Positions 24,091 through 33,346 are shown, numbered from the stretch's first letter. The stretch: 46,651 nucleotides of DNA from Candidatus Gallacutalibacter stercoravium (GCA_018716975.1 DVJE01000020.1:1-46651), one strand, 5' to 3'. Notes: generated by a model from the letters alone, not told the origin. Made by a program: numbers and translations.

Positions 24091-24232
24091 TGGAATAAGC
24101 GGTGGAGTCTGTCATAGGGAGAAATCTTCCCTATTTATTCCAAAAAGTTTGCGGCAAAGAAAGGCTTTTGAAAAAAGAGCGCGATTTTTAAAGCAAAAGG
24201 GCAGACCCTTTGAAGGGTTTGCTCTTTTTTAC
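24091..24232 (+). promoter_or_regulatory. Structured leader with terminator and antiterminator
   Basis: GGAATAA and TTATTCC close a first domain that contains an ATAGGGA/TTCCCTAT hairpin. Further on GGGCAGACCCTT pairs with AAGGGTTTGCTC and is followed by TTTTTT, a terminator (24199-24230). AAAAAAGAGC at 24171-24180 is perfectly complementary to GCTCTTTTTT at 24221-24230, so it can act as antiterminator. This is riboswitch-like organisation. I cannot assign a ligand; Na+, K+ or pyrophosphate-related signals would fit the gene. Confidence 0.6.
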
Positions 24233-24306
24233 TTTTTTGGTCGTATGTTAAACGCTAACGTTTGGAATCTACCTTCTGCTTTTTCACATTTTGATTGAAA
24301 GGTTTG

Positions 24307-26403
24307 GTGGGTTTTGTGGAAAGTCAGCTTTCGCTCTTCTACGGGTTATCCTTTCTCACGGTCGTCATTGCGTTTGCTTTTGCGGTTTACCTTTATCTAT
24401 GGGTAAAGAAGCAAAAGACCGGCAATGCAAAAATTCAAGAAGTGTCTCTCTTAATTAAAGAGGGCGCCAACACCTTTATGCGGCGGGAATATTTGGTGTT
24501 GGCAAAGTTTGCTGTGGTAGCGGCCATTGTTATTTTGGTGTTGCTGCCTTCTCCCATTTGGCAGGGGGATCCCATTGACAACGTTGCCATGGCGCTGGCT
24601 TATATTGCGGGAACCGTTTTATCTGCCATCGCCGGTAAAATTGGCATCATGGTGGCAACGCTTTCCAACGCCCGCACAGCAGAAGGCGCTCAAAAGGGTT
24701 TAAAACCGGCCTTTCTCATCGGGTTTCGCGGCGGCGCCGTTATGGGCCTGCTGGTGGTAGGCTGCTCCTTGTTAGGCGTTGCGGCAGTTTTGCTGATTAC
24801 AGGAGATTCCAGCATTCTGTTGGGCTTTTCCTTTGGCGCCAGCTCCTTGGCTTTGTTTGCAAAAGCCGGCGGCGGGATTTTTACAAAAACCGCTGATATT
24901 TCGGCCGATTTAACCGGCAAGGTGGAGCTCGGCATTCCAGAAGATGATCCGCGCAACCCCGCTGTAATTGCCGACAACGTAGGCGACAATGTGGGCGATG
25001 TGGCCGGCATGGGAGCCGACTTATTCGATTCCAATGTGGCCGCCATGGCTTCGGCCTTGGTGATTGCGCACTCTCTTTCGGGGGGCGAATTTGCCAACAT
25101 TTCTATGGTTTTTTGCTATGCGATTTTGGGCTTGTTGGCTTCTATTATCGGCATTGCAACCGCACGGGTGGGCAAAAAAGGGAACCCCACCAGAGCGCTC
25201 AACTCATCTACTTATGTAACAACCGCTATTTTTTTGGTGCTTACCGCCTTGGCAACGCTCCTCTTTGAGGGATTCTCTTGGCGCATTTGGGGCGCTTCTG
25301 CCGTGGGGTTGCTGGTAGGCGTTATCATCGGAATCACCACCGATTACTTTACAGACGATACCAAACCGATTGTGCGCAAAGTAGCGCATGCATCTGGTTC
25401 CGGCCCTGCGTTTACCATACTCTCCGGCGTGTCTTACGGCTTTATTTCCGCCTTGCCCGCTATGGTGGGCATTGCTGTTTCCGCCCTGGTTGCCTATAAG
25501 CTGTGCGAACCCATGGGCGAGGGGTATGCCATTTTTGGCATCTCAATGGCCGCTGTTGGCATGCTTTCAATCGTTGGCATGATCATCTCTAACGACGCCT
25601 ACGGCCCAATTGTAGACAATGCCCGCGGTTTAGCCGAAATGGGCGGCTTAGGGGAAGAAACCATCCGCACGGCGGACGAACTGGATAGCGCCGGTAATAC
25701 GGTTAAAGCCATTACCAAGGGCTTTTCGATTGGCGCCGCCGGTTTAACGGTTATTTCGTTGCTGGGTGCATTTATGTCAGAGGCCAACGGAGCTTTGGCC
25801 GCCGCCGGCAAAGAAATTATCACGGGCTTTGATATTATGTCTCCAACCGTGTTTTTCGGCGTGCTGATTGGCGCCGCTATTCCCGCAGTATTCTCGGCCA
25901 TGCTGATTTTGGGCGTGGATAAAAACGCGCAGCGCATGGTGCAAGAAATTCATCGCCAGTTTCATTCGATCCCTGGGCTGAAAGAAGGCAAAGAGGGGGT
26001 AAAACCGGAATACGGCAAGTGCATCGATATTGCCACCTCCGGCGCTATCCGTGAACTGATTCCCGCTGGATTGATGAGCATTATTGCAACCCTGGTGGTG
26101 GGCTTTATCGGCGGCCCCCAGGCCATCGGCGGATTCCTGTTGGGCAATATTGTGAGCGGTTTGCTGATTGCGTTGTTTATGTCTAATTCCGGCGGCTTGT
26201 GGGATAATTCGAAAAAGTATATTGAGTCGGGCGAAGAGGGCGGAAAGGGCAGCGAAGCCCACAAAGCCGCCGTTATCGGCGACACGGTGGGCGATCCCTT
26301 TAAGGATACGGCGGGTCCCTCGATCAATACGCAAATCACCGTGGTTTCGCTGGTGTCTTCACTGGCTTCGTCGCTGTTTGTGTGGTTCTCAATTTTCCAA
26401 TAA
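24307..26403 (+). CDS. hppA: Membrane-bound proton-translocating pyrophosphatase
   Basis: About 698 residues with some sixteen membrane helices. It hydrolyses pyrophosphate and pumps ions across the membrane. Signatures are [38 protein letters not shown] and, near the C-terminus, [15 protein letters not shown], which bind PPi and Mg. In [10 protein letters not shown] the Lys and Thr are those of the K+-independent class, which pumps protons, rather than the Ala/Gly of K+-dependent forms. The start is ambiguous among TTG 24295, GTG 24307 and GTG 24316; I list 24307 because AAAGG lies four bases before it. Expression probably depends on the upstream attenuator. It saves energy in anaerobes by recovering PPi from biosynthesis. 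Confidence 0.96.
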   Translation: MGFVESQLSLFYGLSFLTVVIAFAFAVYLYLWVKKQKTGNAKIQEVSLLIKEGANTFMRREYLVLAKFAVVAAIVILVLLPSPIWQGDPIDNVAMALAYIAGTVLSAIAGKIGIMVATLSNARTAEGAQKGLKPAFLIGFRGGAVMGLLVVGCSLLGVAAVLLITGDSSILLGFSFGASSLALFAKAGGGIFTKTADISADLTGKVELGIPEDDPRNPAVIADNVGDNVGDVAGMGADLFDSNVAAMASALVIAHSLSGGEFANISMVFCYAILGLLASIIGIATARVGKKGNPTRALNSSTYVTTAIFLVLTALATLLFEGFSWRIWGASAVGLLVGVIIGITTDYFTDDTKPIVRKVAHASGSGPAFTILSGVSYGFISALPAMVGIAVSALVAYKLCEPMGEGYAIFGISMAAVGMLSIVGMIISNDAYGPIVDNARGLAEMGGLGEETIRTADELDSAGNTVKAITKGFSIGAAGLTVISLLGAFMSEANGALAAAGKEIITGFDIMSPTVFFGVLIGAAIPAVFSAMLILGVDKNAQRMVQEIHRQFHSIPGLKEGKEGVKPEYGKCIDIATSGAIRELIPAGLMSIIATLVVGFIGGPQAIGGFLLGNIVSGLLIALFMSNSGGLWDNSKKYIESGEEGGKGSEAHKAAVIGDTVGDPFKDTAGPSINTQITVVSLVSSLASSLFVWFSIFQ

Positions 26404-26735
26404 GCAATAGCTTTCTTTCATGAGCGCGGCGGTTTCTCCCCAAAAGCGGCGGGCGTGCAAAGCAGCTTAAAAATTGCGCGGCCCGGGTGCGGTTGCCGTC
26501 TGGTTTTGGCATGGATCGGACGGTATGCGGATAAACCGGTAGAGCCTATGCAACCAAAACGTTGAAACATATTGCCGGCAGTTTTACCGGCGCAAGCAAA
26601 AGCTCCAAAGCAGAAGTTGGCTTTGGGGCTTTACTTGTCTTCCTATCTTTTTTCGGCAGCGGTAGAAGGGTAGAAGAGACATATGATCTGCGTTATAATG
26701 ATAACAACGAAAATAAGAATGATGTGGTGGCCAGT
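26404..26735. other. 332-base stretch without a supportable gene
   Basis: Between the pyrophosphatase stop and the AraC remnant I see only a TATAAT at 26694-26699 with a poor -35 and no convincing terminator. The open frame that covers part of it runs into the AraC remnant and has no protein-like features of its own. Confidence 0.5.
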
Positions 26736-27181
26736 ATGAATGCAACAATTGAAAAACTGCAAAACGAGATACGCCGTCCGGCATCATGGATTATTTGGCA
26801 GGGCAGTATTCTATTTCAAAGATCGACACCCCGCTATCCGGCACAGTGCTGATGCCTTCACAGCAACAGGATTTTTTGGCGCTTTCTGTTGCTTTTACTT
26901 CTCACGACGTAGTAACGGCGGTTTTAAATTTTGATAACGATCTGCTAGAAAAAATTATGGATGAAACCATGCAGGAGCAAGAGATGTCCGCAGCCGACGG
27001 CGCGGTTTTGCAATCGGTGGCCCGGCTGTTTGAGGCAATGAATCGAACCAAAAACGCAACAGAAGCCGCCGCCGAAGTTGGGTATGAGAGCCTTTCGCAA
27101 TTTATTCGGGATTACCGCAAGATGTTTGGCGCAGCGCCGAAGGAAGATATTTTGACAATTCAAAAGACGTTAAAGAAATAA
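26736..27181 (+). pseudogene. AraC family regulator, internally deleted
   Basis: It opens MNATIEKLQNEI, as in AraC regulators with the AraC_N sensor domain. About 50 residues of the expected cupin are then missing and the frame changes. YLAGQYSISKIDTPLSGTVLMPSQQQDFLALSV continues the cupin in a second frame. The next match is AAEVGYESLSQFIRDYRKMFG, the second helix-turn-helix, so the linker and first helix-turn-helix (about 100 residues) are gone. A whole member has about 300 residues. The second half (26786-27181) is open, but DNA binding with a single half-motif is unlikely. It could be translated as a 132-residue fragment. Confidence 0.8.
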
Positions 27182-27228
27182 GCAAAATTTCGAAAGGAAC
27201 GGGCAAGCGGCACAACAAAATCCTCTGT

Positions 27229-27268
27229 TATACTTGGGTTGATACAAAAGAAAGTTAACTTGTATCAA
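27229..27268 (+). promoter_or_regulatory. Operator-like palindrome before the GlcG/HbpS gene
   Basis: A -10-like TATACT (27229-27234) is followed by TTGATACAA (27239-27247) and its exact complement TTGTATCAA (27260-27268), 12 bases apart. The perfect nine-base arms over the transcript start suggest a repressor site. The -35 is poor. Confidence 0.6.
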
Positions 27269-27293
27269 TCTGAATCGATTCGGAGGAATTTTT

Positions 27294-27704
27294 ATGATTT
27301 TAACAGATGAATTGTGCGATAAGTTGTGCGCCGCCGCAAGGGAGAAAAGCAAAGAAATCGGTATTGACATCAGCTTTGCTATCAGTGATGAAAACGGGCT
27401 GCCAAGAGCCTACCGCAGATATGGCGATGCGTTGGTGCTGAGCATTACTTTGGTTCCCGGAAAAGCTTACACTGCTGCCGTTACCCAATGCAAAACCAAA
27501 GACGTTGCAGCGGCGGCTGCCGAGGGGGCATCGCTTATGGCAATCCAGATCAATGACCCCAGAATTACCTTGGTGGCCGGTGGATATCCATTGTTCGTAA
27601 ATGGAAAAATCGCCGGTGGAATCGGTGTAGGCGGCGGTTCAGAGGAGCAAGATTGCGAGATTGCGGAATATGTGGTATCTGTGTTTAATAAGCTTAGCTG
27701 CTAA
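27294..27704 (+). CDS. GlcG/HbpS family (DUF336) protein
   Basis: A 136-residue cytosolic protein of the GlcG/HbpS fold. Characteristic are the N-terminal helix, SFAISDENGLPRAYRRYGDA, PGKAYTAAVT and, in the C-terminal half, VAGGYPLFVNGKIAGGIGVGGG. HbpS binds haem in Streptomyces, while other members accompany diol, glycolate or cob(I)alamin-related pathways. The usual DA-loop is slightly altered. The ATG at 27294 follows CGGAGGAA. A palindrome lies over its promoter, and the adjoining AraC gene, possibly its old regulator, is broken. Confidence 0.85.
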   Translation: MILTDELCDKLCAAAREKSKEIGIDISFAISDENGLPRAYRRYGDALVLSITLVPGKAYTAAVTQCKTKDVAAAAAEGASLMAIQINDPRITLVAGGYPLFVNGKIAGGIGVGGGSEEQDCEIAEYVVSVFNKLSC

Positions 27705-27748
27705 CCATCTTACAATCGTTTTCAATTTGTAAGTATTATATCGCACAG

Positions 27749-27780
27749 CATAACGGCCGGTAGAAACACCGGCCGTTATG
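27749..27780 (+). terminator. Hairpin after the GlcG/HbpS gene
   Basis: CATAACGGCCGGT pairs perfectly with ACCGGCCGTTATG around a six-base loop. The T-run is weak, so termination may be inefficient. Confidence 0.65.
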
Positions 27781-27896
27781 CGTTTGGTTCGCTTATCAAT
27801 GTGATGGCTGCCAGAGATGGATTGTGCGTAATTGTTAAGAGGGGGAGGGCAATGCAATTTCATCTGTTTCCCACCGGATACATCTTCCCCCTTCGT

Positions 27897-28552
27897 TTAA
27901 GGCCTTTTGCACTTTTTGCGTTTGCGCAGCAAGTAAAAAACGCCGACTGCCGCCACAGCGGCCGCCAGAACAGCCGCCGCGATATAGGTGTAATTATCAA
28001 AATACGGCATGGCGTTTTCCCACGCGGTGCTTAGCCCGGCGCCGATGCAGACCAATGCTGTGTTCCAAACAGCGCTGCCCAACGTGGTTAACAGTAGAAA
28101 GCCAGGCAGGGGCATTTTTGCAAATCCGGCGGGGATAGAGATTAGGCTTCTCACCAGCGGAATGCAGCGGCAAATCAGCACCGCTTTGCCTTGATACCGC
28201 TTAAACCATAGCTCTGCTTTTTCTACATGTTCAGGGCGCAAGCGCGTAATCGTTCCAAAACGGCCGGCACATAGCTTTTTAGCCGTTGGGCTTGAAAGAT
28301 CCTGCCAAATGCATATAAAACAATGGCCCCGGATAACGATCCGGCAGTGGCCGCCAGCACCGTTCCCGGAATATGCAACGCGGCGGTAACGGTGAGTGCG
28401 CCGCCAAATAAGAGAACGGCTTCGGATGGAATTGGCGGAAAAACATTTTCGATAAAAATAAGCAAAAAGATGCCGAAATACCCAAATTGATTGACAAATG
28501 AAAGCATCCACTCTTGCGTTTTATAAGGCTCCTTTCCCACTTTGTTGCCCAT
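27897..28552 (-). pseudogene. DedA family membrane protein, frameshifted
   Basis: The first part, from about 28552, reads FGYFGIFLLIFIENVFPPIPSEA and then GSLSGAIVLYAFGRIFQAQRLKSYV, classic DedA N-terminal sequence. Near 28260 (in GCCGGCCGTTTT) the frame changes, and RFGTITRLRPEHVEKAELWFKRYQGKAVLICRCIPLVRSLISIPAG continues the family to the C-terminal helix and a KKCKRP end. Together these make a normal length of about 210 residues. DedA proteins flip undecaprenyl or phospholipids or keep proton balance. As written the gene is broken; an error in sequencing would restore it. The start codon is uncertain. Confidence 0.85.
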
Positions 28553-28777
28553 AGCGGCAGACTTAGTTTAGCAATTCGCCTGGCGCCTGCGTTCGTTAGA
28601 GGCGCTGCGTATGGCCCTATATTAGGTAAAACAAAAGGCGGCGGGCAAACAAATTTGCCGCAGCAGGCCGGCTGGTTAGCAGGGCTAAAAGCACAATCGG
28701 GCTGTTACGGCGCCCCTTTGCTAAATCAATCGTATCCCGGCGGAATAAATTAGAGTTAACCGAAAGATAAACAGAAG

Positions 28778-28829
28778 ATAAAATAAAACCGTATGCGCCG
28801 GCGCTTTTCAACACCTTTGCATACGGTTT
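28778..28829 (-). terminator. Terminator of the DMT exporter operon
   Basis: On the minus strand ACCGTATGC pairs with GCATACGGT, with GCGCCGGCGC inside the loop, followed by TTTATTTT. The rest of the 28553-28848 gap shows no gene that I can support; a minus-strand open frame here has no recognisable features. Confidence 0.8.
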
Positions 28830-28848
28830 GTTTATCAGTCGGTTGCAG

Positions 28849-29715
28849 CTATGGGATCAGCATCGATAACGTGCCGGCAACAATCAAAGCAAGGCCGAGC
28901 CCGGATTTTTTTGAGAGCCGTTCGTGGAAAACAAAATAAGAAAAAGCAACCGTCACTAAAATGCTAAGTTTATCAATGGGAACCACCACGCTGGCGGGGC
29001 CGTCTTGAAGCGCCCGGTAATAGCAAAGCCAAGACGCGCCAGTGGCAATACCCGAAAGGCAAATAAATCCCAGTTCGCTTTTGGGAATTTCTTTAACGGC
29101 GTGGGTTTTGCGCGTAACCAACACCATGCCCCATGCCATAATCAGCACCACAGCGGTACGAATGGCCGTGCCAAGGTTGGATTCTACGCCGGAAATTCCC
29201 ACTTTGCCAAGAATAGAGGTAAGGCTGGCAAAAACAGCCGAGCCAACGGCGTAAAGCAGCCAGCGCTTTTTATATCCTTGCGGTTGCTTTTCTACATCCT
29301 TCTTCTCGATCATGAGAAACGTGCCGGCGGCAATCAGCACGACGCCAATGCCTCCAAACAGGGTAATCCTTTCGCGCAAAAGAAGAAAGGCCAGCAACAT
29401 GGTAAGAATGACGCTGGACTTATCCACAGGAACCACCTTGTTGATATCCCCGAGCTGCAAGGCTTTAAAATAGCATAACCAAGACGCGCCGGTTGCCAAA
29501 CCGGATAAAATTAAAAACAGCCAGGTTCTTCCATCGATAGCGGTAATTTGCCCCCCAGAACCGGCAACAAGCACCATGAGCCAAGAAAAAGCCAAAACAA
29601 CAATGGTGCGGATTGCCGTGGCCACAGTTGAATCGGTCTTTCGAATCCCGCATTTTGCCAGCACTGCCGTGATGCCCGCAAAAAAGGCGGAGCCAAATGC
29701 AAAAACTACCCACAT
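28849..29715 (-). CDS. EamA/DMT family transporter
   Basis: A 288-residue protein with ten membrane helices in two EamA repeats. SGLATGASWLCYFKALQLGDINKVVPVDKSS in the first half has its counterpart SGIATGASWLCYYRALQDGPASVVVPIDKLS in the second, which shows the internal duplication. The family exports amino acids, nucleosides or drugs. The ATG at 29715 follows GGGGGTAA and lies five bases after the response regulator stop. It is the third gene of the kinase-regulator operon, so it is probably made in response to the signal that system senses. Confidence 0.92.
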   Translation of the reverse strand: MWVVFAFGSAFFAGITAVLAKCGIRKTDSTVATAIRTIVVLAFSWLMVLVAGSGGQITAIDGRTWLFLILSGLATGASWLCYFKALQLGDINKVVPVDKSSVILTMLLAFLLLRERITLFGGIGVVLIAAGTFLMIEKKDVEKQPQGYKKRWLLYAVGSAVFASLTSILGKVGISGVESNLGTAIRTAVVLIMAWGMVLVTRKTHAVKEIPKSELGFICLSGIATGASWLCYYRALQDGPASVVVPIDKLSILVTVAFSYFVFHERLSKKSGLGLALIVAGTLSMLIP

Positions 29716-29720
29716 GTTCG

Positions 29721-30407
29721 TTACCCCCTAAAACGATAGCCTGCGCCCCAAACGGTTTGAATGTAACGGGGTTTTGCCGGGTTTTCTTCCAACTTCTCCC
29801 GTAGCCGGTTGATATGTACGGCCACTGTTGCGTTATCGCCCATGGCGTCTAACCCCCAAACCTTTTCATACAGCGTTTCCCGGTCGAATACCATGTCTAC
29901 ATGAAGCATCAGAAAAAGGAGCAGTTCATATTCTTTATTTTTCAGCTCCACCTCATGGTCCTTTACATAAACGCGGTGGGTTCCGGTATTCAGACGGATT
30001 GCCCCCAATGTGATTTGAGCCGGTTCTTTTGGGTTGCCCACAAGGCGCCGGTACTGCGCCAGATTTGCCTTTACCCGGGCAACTAAAACGCTGGGGGAAA
30101 AGGGCTTTTCAATATAGTCATCCGCGCCCAGCCCCAGCCCGCGTATTTTGTCAATGTCCTCTTGTCTTGCCGTCACCATTAAAATGGGGATGTTTAACTT
30201 CTCCCGCAGCTGGCGGCAGATAGAAAAGCCGTCCATACCGGGGAGCATCAAATCCAGAAGGATCAGATCAAATTCTCCGCTTAGGCCGCGGTTTAATCCC
30301 GTAACGCCGTCCGGGGCAATTTCAACTTCAAAATGGTCAAGCTCTAAATAATCGCGCTCAATGGCGGCAATTGCCCCATCGTCCTCAACAATCAATATTT
30401 TTGCCAT
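29721..30407 (-). CDS. OmpR/PhoB-type response regulator
   Basis: A 228-residue regulator. The receiver domain has the acidic pair in VEDDGA, phospho-accepting Asp52 in LLDLMLPGMDG, and Lys in DDYIEKPFSP. The C-terminal winged helix contains KEYELLLFLM and AVHINRLREKLEE, ending YIQTVWGAGYRFRG. The ATG at 30407 follows GGGGGAACAG and overlaps the kinase gene by 23 bases. It should act on DNA after phosphorylation by that kinase. The DMT exporter is the gene right after it and a likely target. Confidence 0.95.
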   Translation of the reverse strand: MAKILIVEDDGAIAAIERDYLELDHFEVEIAPDGVTGLNRGLSGEFDLILLDLMLPGMDGFSICRQLREKLNIPILMVTARQEDIDKIRGLGLGADDYIEKPFSPSVLVARVKANLAQYRRLVGNPKEPAQITLGAIRLNTGTHRVYVKDHEVELKNKEYELLLFLMLHVDMVFDRETLYEKVWGLDAMGDNATVAVHINRLREKLEENPAKPRYIQTVWGAGYRFRG

Positions 30408-31833
30408 GCTTCTGTTCCCCCAAGGGTAAATCAATACGAATCCCAAGGCCTTGCGGTTGGCCGCAAAACGCCTGTACGGCGCCGCCCATACGCTGCACGG
30501 CGTTTGCAACAATCGCCAGCCCCAACCCGCTTCCTTTATCCGGGTTTTGCCGGGCGGGATCGCTGCGGTAAAACACATCGAATAAATGGGGCAGCGCGGC
30601 TTTCGGCACGCCGGGGCCGTCGTCTAAAAAGATAAGGCAGCAGCCTTGTTTTGTTTGTTCAAGCCGGATCCATACCGTACCTTTTTCTTTATCTTTATAT
30701 TTTAGGCTGTTTTCTAGAATGTTTGTGATAATGCGGCGCACCTGCAGCGGATCTGCATAAACCGCAGCGGGGCTTAGCTGCATATAAATGGTAAGCCCTT
30801 GTTTTTCATAATCCGCTCTGGTTGGGGCTACAGTTTCTTGAATGACGTGATCCAAGCGAAGCAAGCGAGGATTTTCCGGATACTCGCCCAGCTCCATTTG
30901 AGAAAAAAGAAAGAGTTGCGAAACAATGTGCGCCAAATTTTCTGCTTTTGCCTTAATGGTTTGCAGATACTGCCGCTGCTTTTCCGGCGTTTTTGCCACA
31001 CCATCCAACAGCCCCTCTACATAGGCCTGGATGGAAGTAAGAGGGGAGCGGATATCGTGTGAAATTCCGGCGATCAATGCTTTGCGGCTTTCCTCTTGCT
31101 TTTGCGTTAATTCCACAAATTGCTTTAAGCGGACGGCCATTTCGTTAAAGTCGGAGCAAACAGGGCGAAACTCGTCTTGTTCTGTATATGGAATGCGGTA
31201 ATCTAAATTGCCGTCTCGAATTTCGTGCACGCCGTTGGCCAAAATGTCCAGCGGCGCTTCTATTTTTTTGAAAACAAATTTTGTTAGAAATCGGTTGGTC
31301 AGCCGGATGGAAAAGAAAACCGTGAGACCCACCAAAAGCATCGATAGGCAAAGAGCAGCTCTCCTATTAAACCCTTCCGCTTTGCTGTAAGCACCGCCCA
31401 ACAGATAGATCCTGTAGGCTACCCCTTGAATCTCTTCGCGGCAGGCGTAGAGACGGCGGCCGTTTTGGGCAATGGAGGCTTTCCCGTCCAACAAATCCGC
31501 TGCTTTTAGCAAGGCAGCATCTTCGCTTTCCATCGTTCCATAGGCAAAAACCTCCTGCCCCTCTGATAGAACCCTCAAGGTAAGCCCGTTATTTTCCAAC
31601 GTCGGCAACACGTCGGAAAAATCCGCGCCACGCTCTAAACTGCGCTCAACGGTCTCGGCAATTACCGCGCTGGCGCGGTCAAAATTTTCTTGTGCCGAAA
31701 GGTTAAGGCCGGCTCCGTTTACAAAAAAGAACCAAAGAAATACTGCGCAAAAAAGCCCAACCAAAGCGGTAGAAAAAACCGGAACAATGATCATGAGAAT
31801 GTTCGACCAGAACAAGCGCCGTTTGATGGTCAC
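30385..31833 (-). CDS. Sensor histidine kinase
   Basis: A 482-residue membrane kinase. Two membrane helices (about residues 8-40 and 157-178) flank an external sensor domain of some 115 residues. A HAMP linker follows, then HisKA with ISHDIRSPLTS (His259), and an ATPase domain with NILENSLKYK, DDGPGVP and GSGLGLAIV. The start is the GTG at 31833, eight bases after AAAGGGGG; upstream in-frame codons lie in the binding-site region. The external ligand cannot be read from sequence. It is the first gene of the kinase, regulator and DMT exporter operon. Confidence 0.94.
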   Translation of the reverse strand: MTIKRRLFWSNILMIIVPVFSTALVGLFCAVFLWFFFVNGAGLNLSAQENFDRASAVIAETVERSLERGADFSDVLPTLENNGLTLRVLSEGQEVFAYGTMESEDAALLKAADLLDGKASIAQNGRRLYACREEIQGVAYRIYLLGGAYSKAEGFNRRAALCLSMLLVGLTVFFSIRLTNRFLTKFVFKKIEAPLDILANGVHEIRDGNLDYRIPYTEQDEFRPVCSDFNEMAVRLKQFVELTQKQEESRKALIAGISHDIRSPLTSIQAYVEGLLDGVAKTPEKQRQYLQTIKAKAENLAHIVSQLFLFSQMELGEYPENPRLLRLDHVIQETVAPTRADYEKQGLTIYMQLSPAAVYADPLQVRRIITNILENSLKYKDKEKGTVWIRLEQTKQGCCLIFLDDGPGVPKAALPHLFDVFYRSDPARQNPDKGSGLGLAIVANAVQRMGGAVQAFCGQPQGLGIRIDLPLGEQKHGKNIDC

Positions 31834-31932
31834 GGCAGTTGCCCCCTTTCTCATAAACCATTCTACCATTCATGAAACTTATATTTATAAACTGCAGCTA
31901 AACTCCCAACGGGATGAGAAGCGCAAGCGGCC

Positions 31933-32508
31933 TTATTTTCCTTTCACTACGCTGGACATACCATTGCAAATCAACTTGGTGGCCACCTCGATCAACTCTT
32001 CTAAGGGGAGTTTTTTGCCGTCTTCCACCCATTGGCGGTATAGCAAAGAAGAATTGGCGCCGTAATAGGCGAACACAAGGTTTTCGGCATATTCGTTTAA
32101 ACCGAAAACACCCCGGTTGGTTTCACGGCGGTAATCCATAATGCGTTTATTGATCTTTTCCCATACCGGTTGGTAGCTGCCGCTGCACATCAAGCGTTCG
32201 TGCAGCAGCGGCATGTTGGCCGCGTGTTCAAAAAATAGCCGGATGAGATCGCGAATATCCTTCATGCTGCCGTAGGATACTTTACGCCGGATAAAGTTAT
32301 CGGCAATTTCTTCTTGCAGCTCCACCAGTAAATCATCCAACCCCGTGTAATGAAGATAAAAGGTTTTTCGGTTGATCTGCGCGCGTTCCGTCAGTTCCTT
32401 AATGGTGATTTGCTCATAATCCATCTCACAAATCATTTGTTTAAAGGTGTGATGTATGGCTTCTTTGGTCTTGCGCACCCGCAAATCTTCTGTTTTTCGT
32501 TTTTCCAA
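31933..32508 (-). CDS. TetR/AcrR family transcriptional regulator
   Basis: A 191-residue repressor. The helix-turn-helix is ITIKELTERAQINRKTFYLHY (about residues 34-54), after KTKEAIHHTFKQMICEM. The C-terminal ligand domain is of the short Clostridial type. It starts at TTG 32508 with GGAGG eleven bases before. It is divergent from the flavoprotein/alcohol dehydrogenase genes, and inverted repeats AATACGCAA flank the shared promoter. It therefore most likely controls that redox operon and itself, releasing on an electrophile or similar signal. Confidence 0.93.
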   Translation of the reverse strand: MEKRKTEDLRVRKTKEAIHHTFKQMICEMDYEQITIKELTERAQINRKTFYLHYTGLDDLLVELQEEIADNFIRRKVSYGSMKDIRDLIRLFFEHAANMPLLHERLMCSGSYQPVWEKINKRIMDYRRETNRGVFGLNEYAENLVFAYYGANSSLLYRQWVEDGKKLPLEELIEVATKLICNGMSSVVKGK

Positions 32509-32557
32509 TGAAATAAAATCCTCCTTTTACGCCGCATATAAAAGCGTTGTGTGGCAT

Positions 32558-32665
32558 AATACGCAAATCGCTTTTCGTAGACCATTGCATTCAACTTACC
32601 AGCCTATTATAATGCAAATGCGAGTAAAAAGCAACACAAAGGAAATAAACCTCTTATTGCGTATT
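32558..32665. promoter_or_regulatory. Overlapping divergent promoters with flanking operator repeats
   Basis: Forward TTGCAT (32585-32590), 17 bases, TATAAT (32608-32613). Reverse TTGCTT (32634-32629), 17 bases, TATAAT (32611-32606). The two -10 boxes overlap by four bases, so only one polymerase can bind at a time. AATACGCAA at 32558-32566 and its complement TTGCGTATT at 32657-32665 lie symmetrically on both sides and are candidate TetR sites. Confidence 0.75.
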
Positions 32666-32710
32666 TTTAACCGAATGAGATAACTGCAAAGAACAAGGAG
32701 GATATGTGGT

Positions 32711-33328
32711 ATGAAAGTGCTTTTGGTGAACGGAAGCTCCCGAAAAGACGGGTGTACGGGCGTCGCCCTTGCAGAAGTTGCCCGCGCGCTAACCGAGGAG
32801 GGGATTGAGGCAGAGCAGTTCTTTATCGGGAATCAAGCCATTCCGGACTGTGTGGCCTGCCGCAAATGTAGGCAGCTTGGCAAATGCGTTTTTGACGACG
32901 CTGTTAACGAATTTGTTGAGAAAGCCAAAACAGCCGATGGGTTTGTGTTTGGTTCCCCTGTTTATTTTGCCCACCCCAGCGCCCGCTTGTTAACCTTTAT
33001 GGATAGGGCCTTTTATTCCGGCGGCAACGCGTTTGCCTTTAAACCGGCCGCTGCTGTGTTAAGCGCGCGGCGCGCGGGAACCACCGTCTCTTTTGACGTT
33101 ATCAATAAGTATTTCACCATTTGTTCCATGCCAGTGGTTTCCTCTACCTATTGGAATCATGTATACGGCCAGCAGCCCGAAGACGTTCAAGAGGATAAAG
33201 AGGGACTGATGACCATGTATAACATTGGAAAAAATATGGCGTGGATGCTGAAATGTATCGCCTTGGGCAGCCAACACGGCCTAAATCACCCAGAAAACCA
33301 AAAGGTTTTAACAAACTTTACAAGATAA
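32711..33328 (+). CDS. Iron-sulfur flavoprotein-type NAD(P)H/FMN reductase
   Basis: A 205-residue flavodoxin-fold protein opening MKVLLVNGSSRKDGCTG, the FMN loop of the NADPH-dependent FMN reductase group. A CVACRKCRQLGKC segment follows, with the CX2CX2CX5C spacing of iron-sulfur flavoproteins, and then GSPVYFAHPSARLLTFMDRAF as the flavin-binding edge. It should pass electrons between a pyridine nucleotide or ferredoxin and FMN. The ATG follows AAGGAGG and lies after the divergent TetR promoter. An iron alcohol dehydrogenase follows 18 bases later in the same operon, which suggests aldehyde or quinone detoxification. Confidence 0.9.
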   Translation: MKVLLVNGSSRKDGCTGVALAEVARALTEEGIEAEQFFIGNQAIPDCVACRKCRQLGKCVFDDAVNEFVEKAKTADGFVFGSPVYFAHPSARLLTFMDRAFYSGGNAFAFKPAAAVLSARRAGTTVSFDVINKYFTICSMPVVSSTYWNHVYGQQPEDVQEDKEGLMTMYNIGKNMAWMLKCIALGSQHGLNHPENQKVLTNFTR

Positions 33329-33346
33329 AACAGGAGGGACTATCTG

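Noticed and set aside
28617-28814. Minus-strand open frame of 65 codons between DedA and the DMT gene
   Set aside because: It overlaps the terminator of the DMT operon and shows no binding site or recognisable domain.
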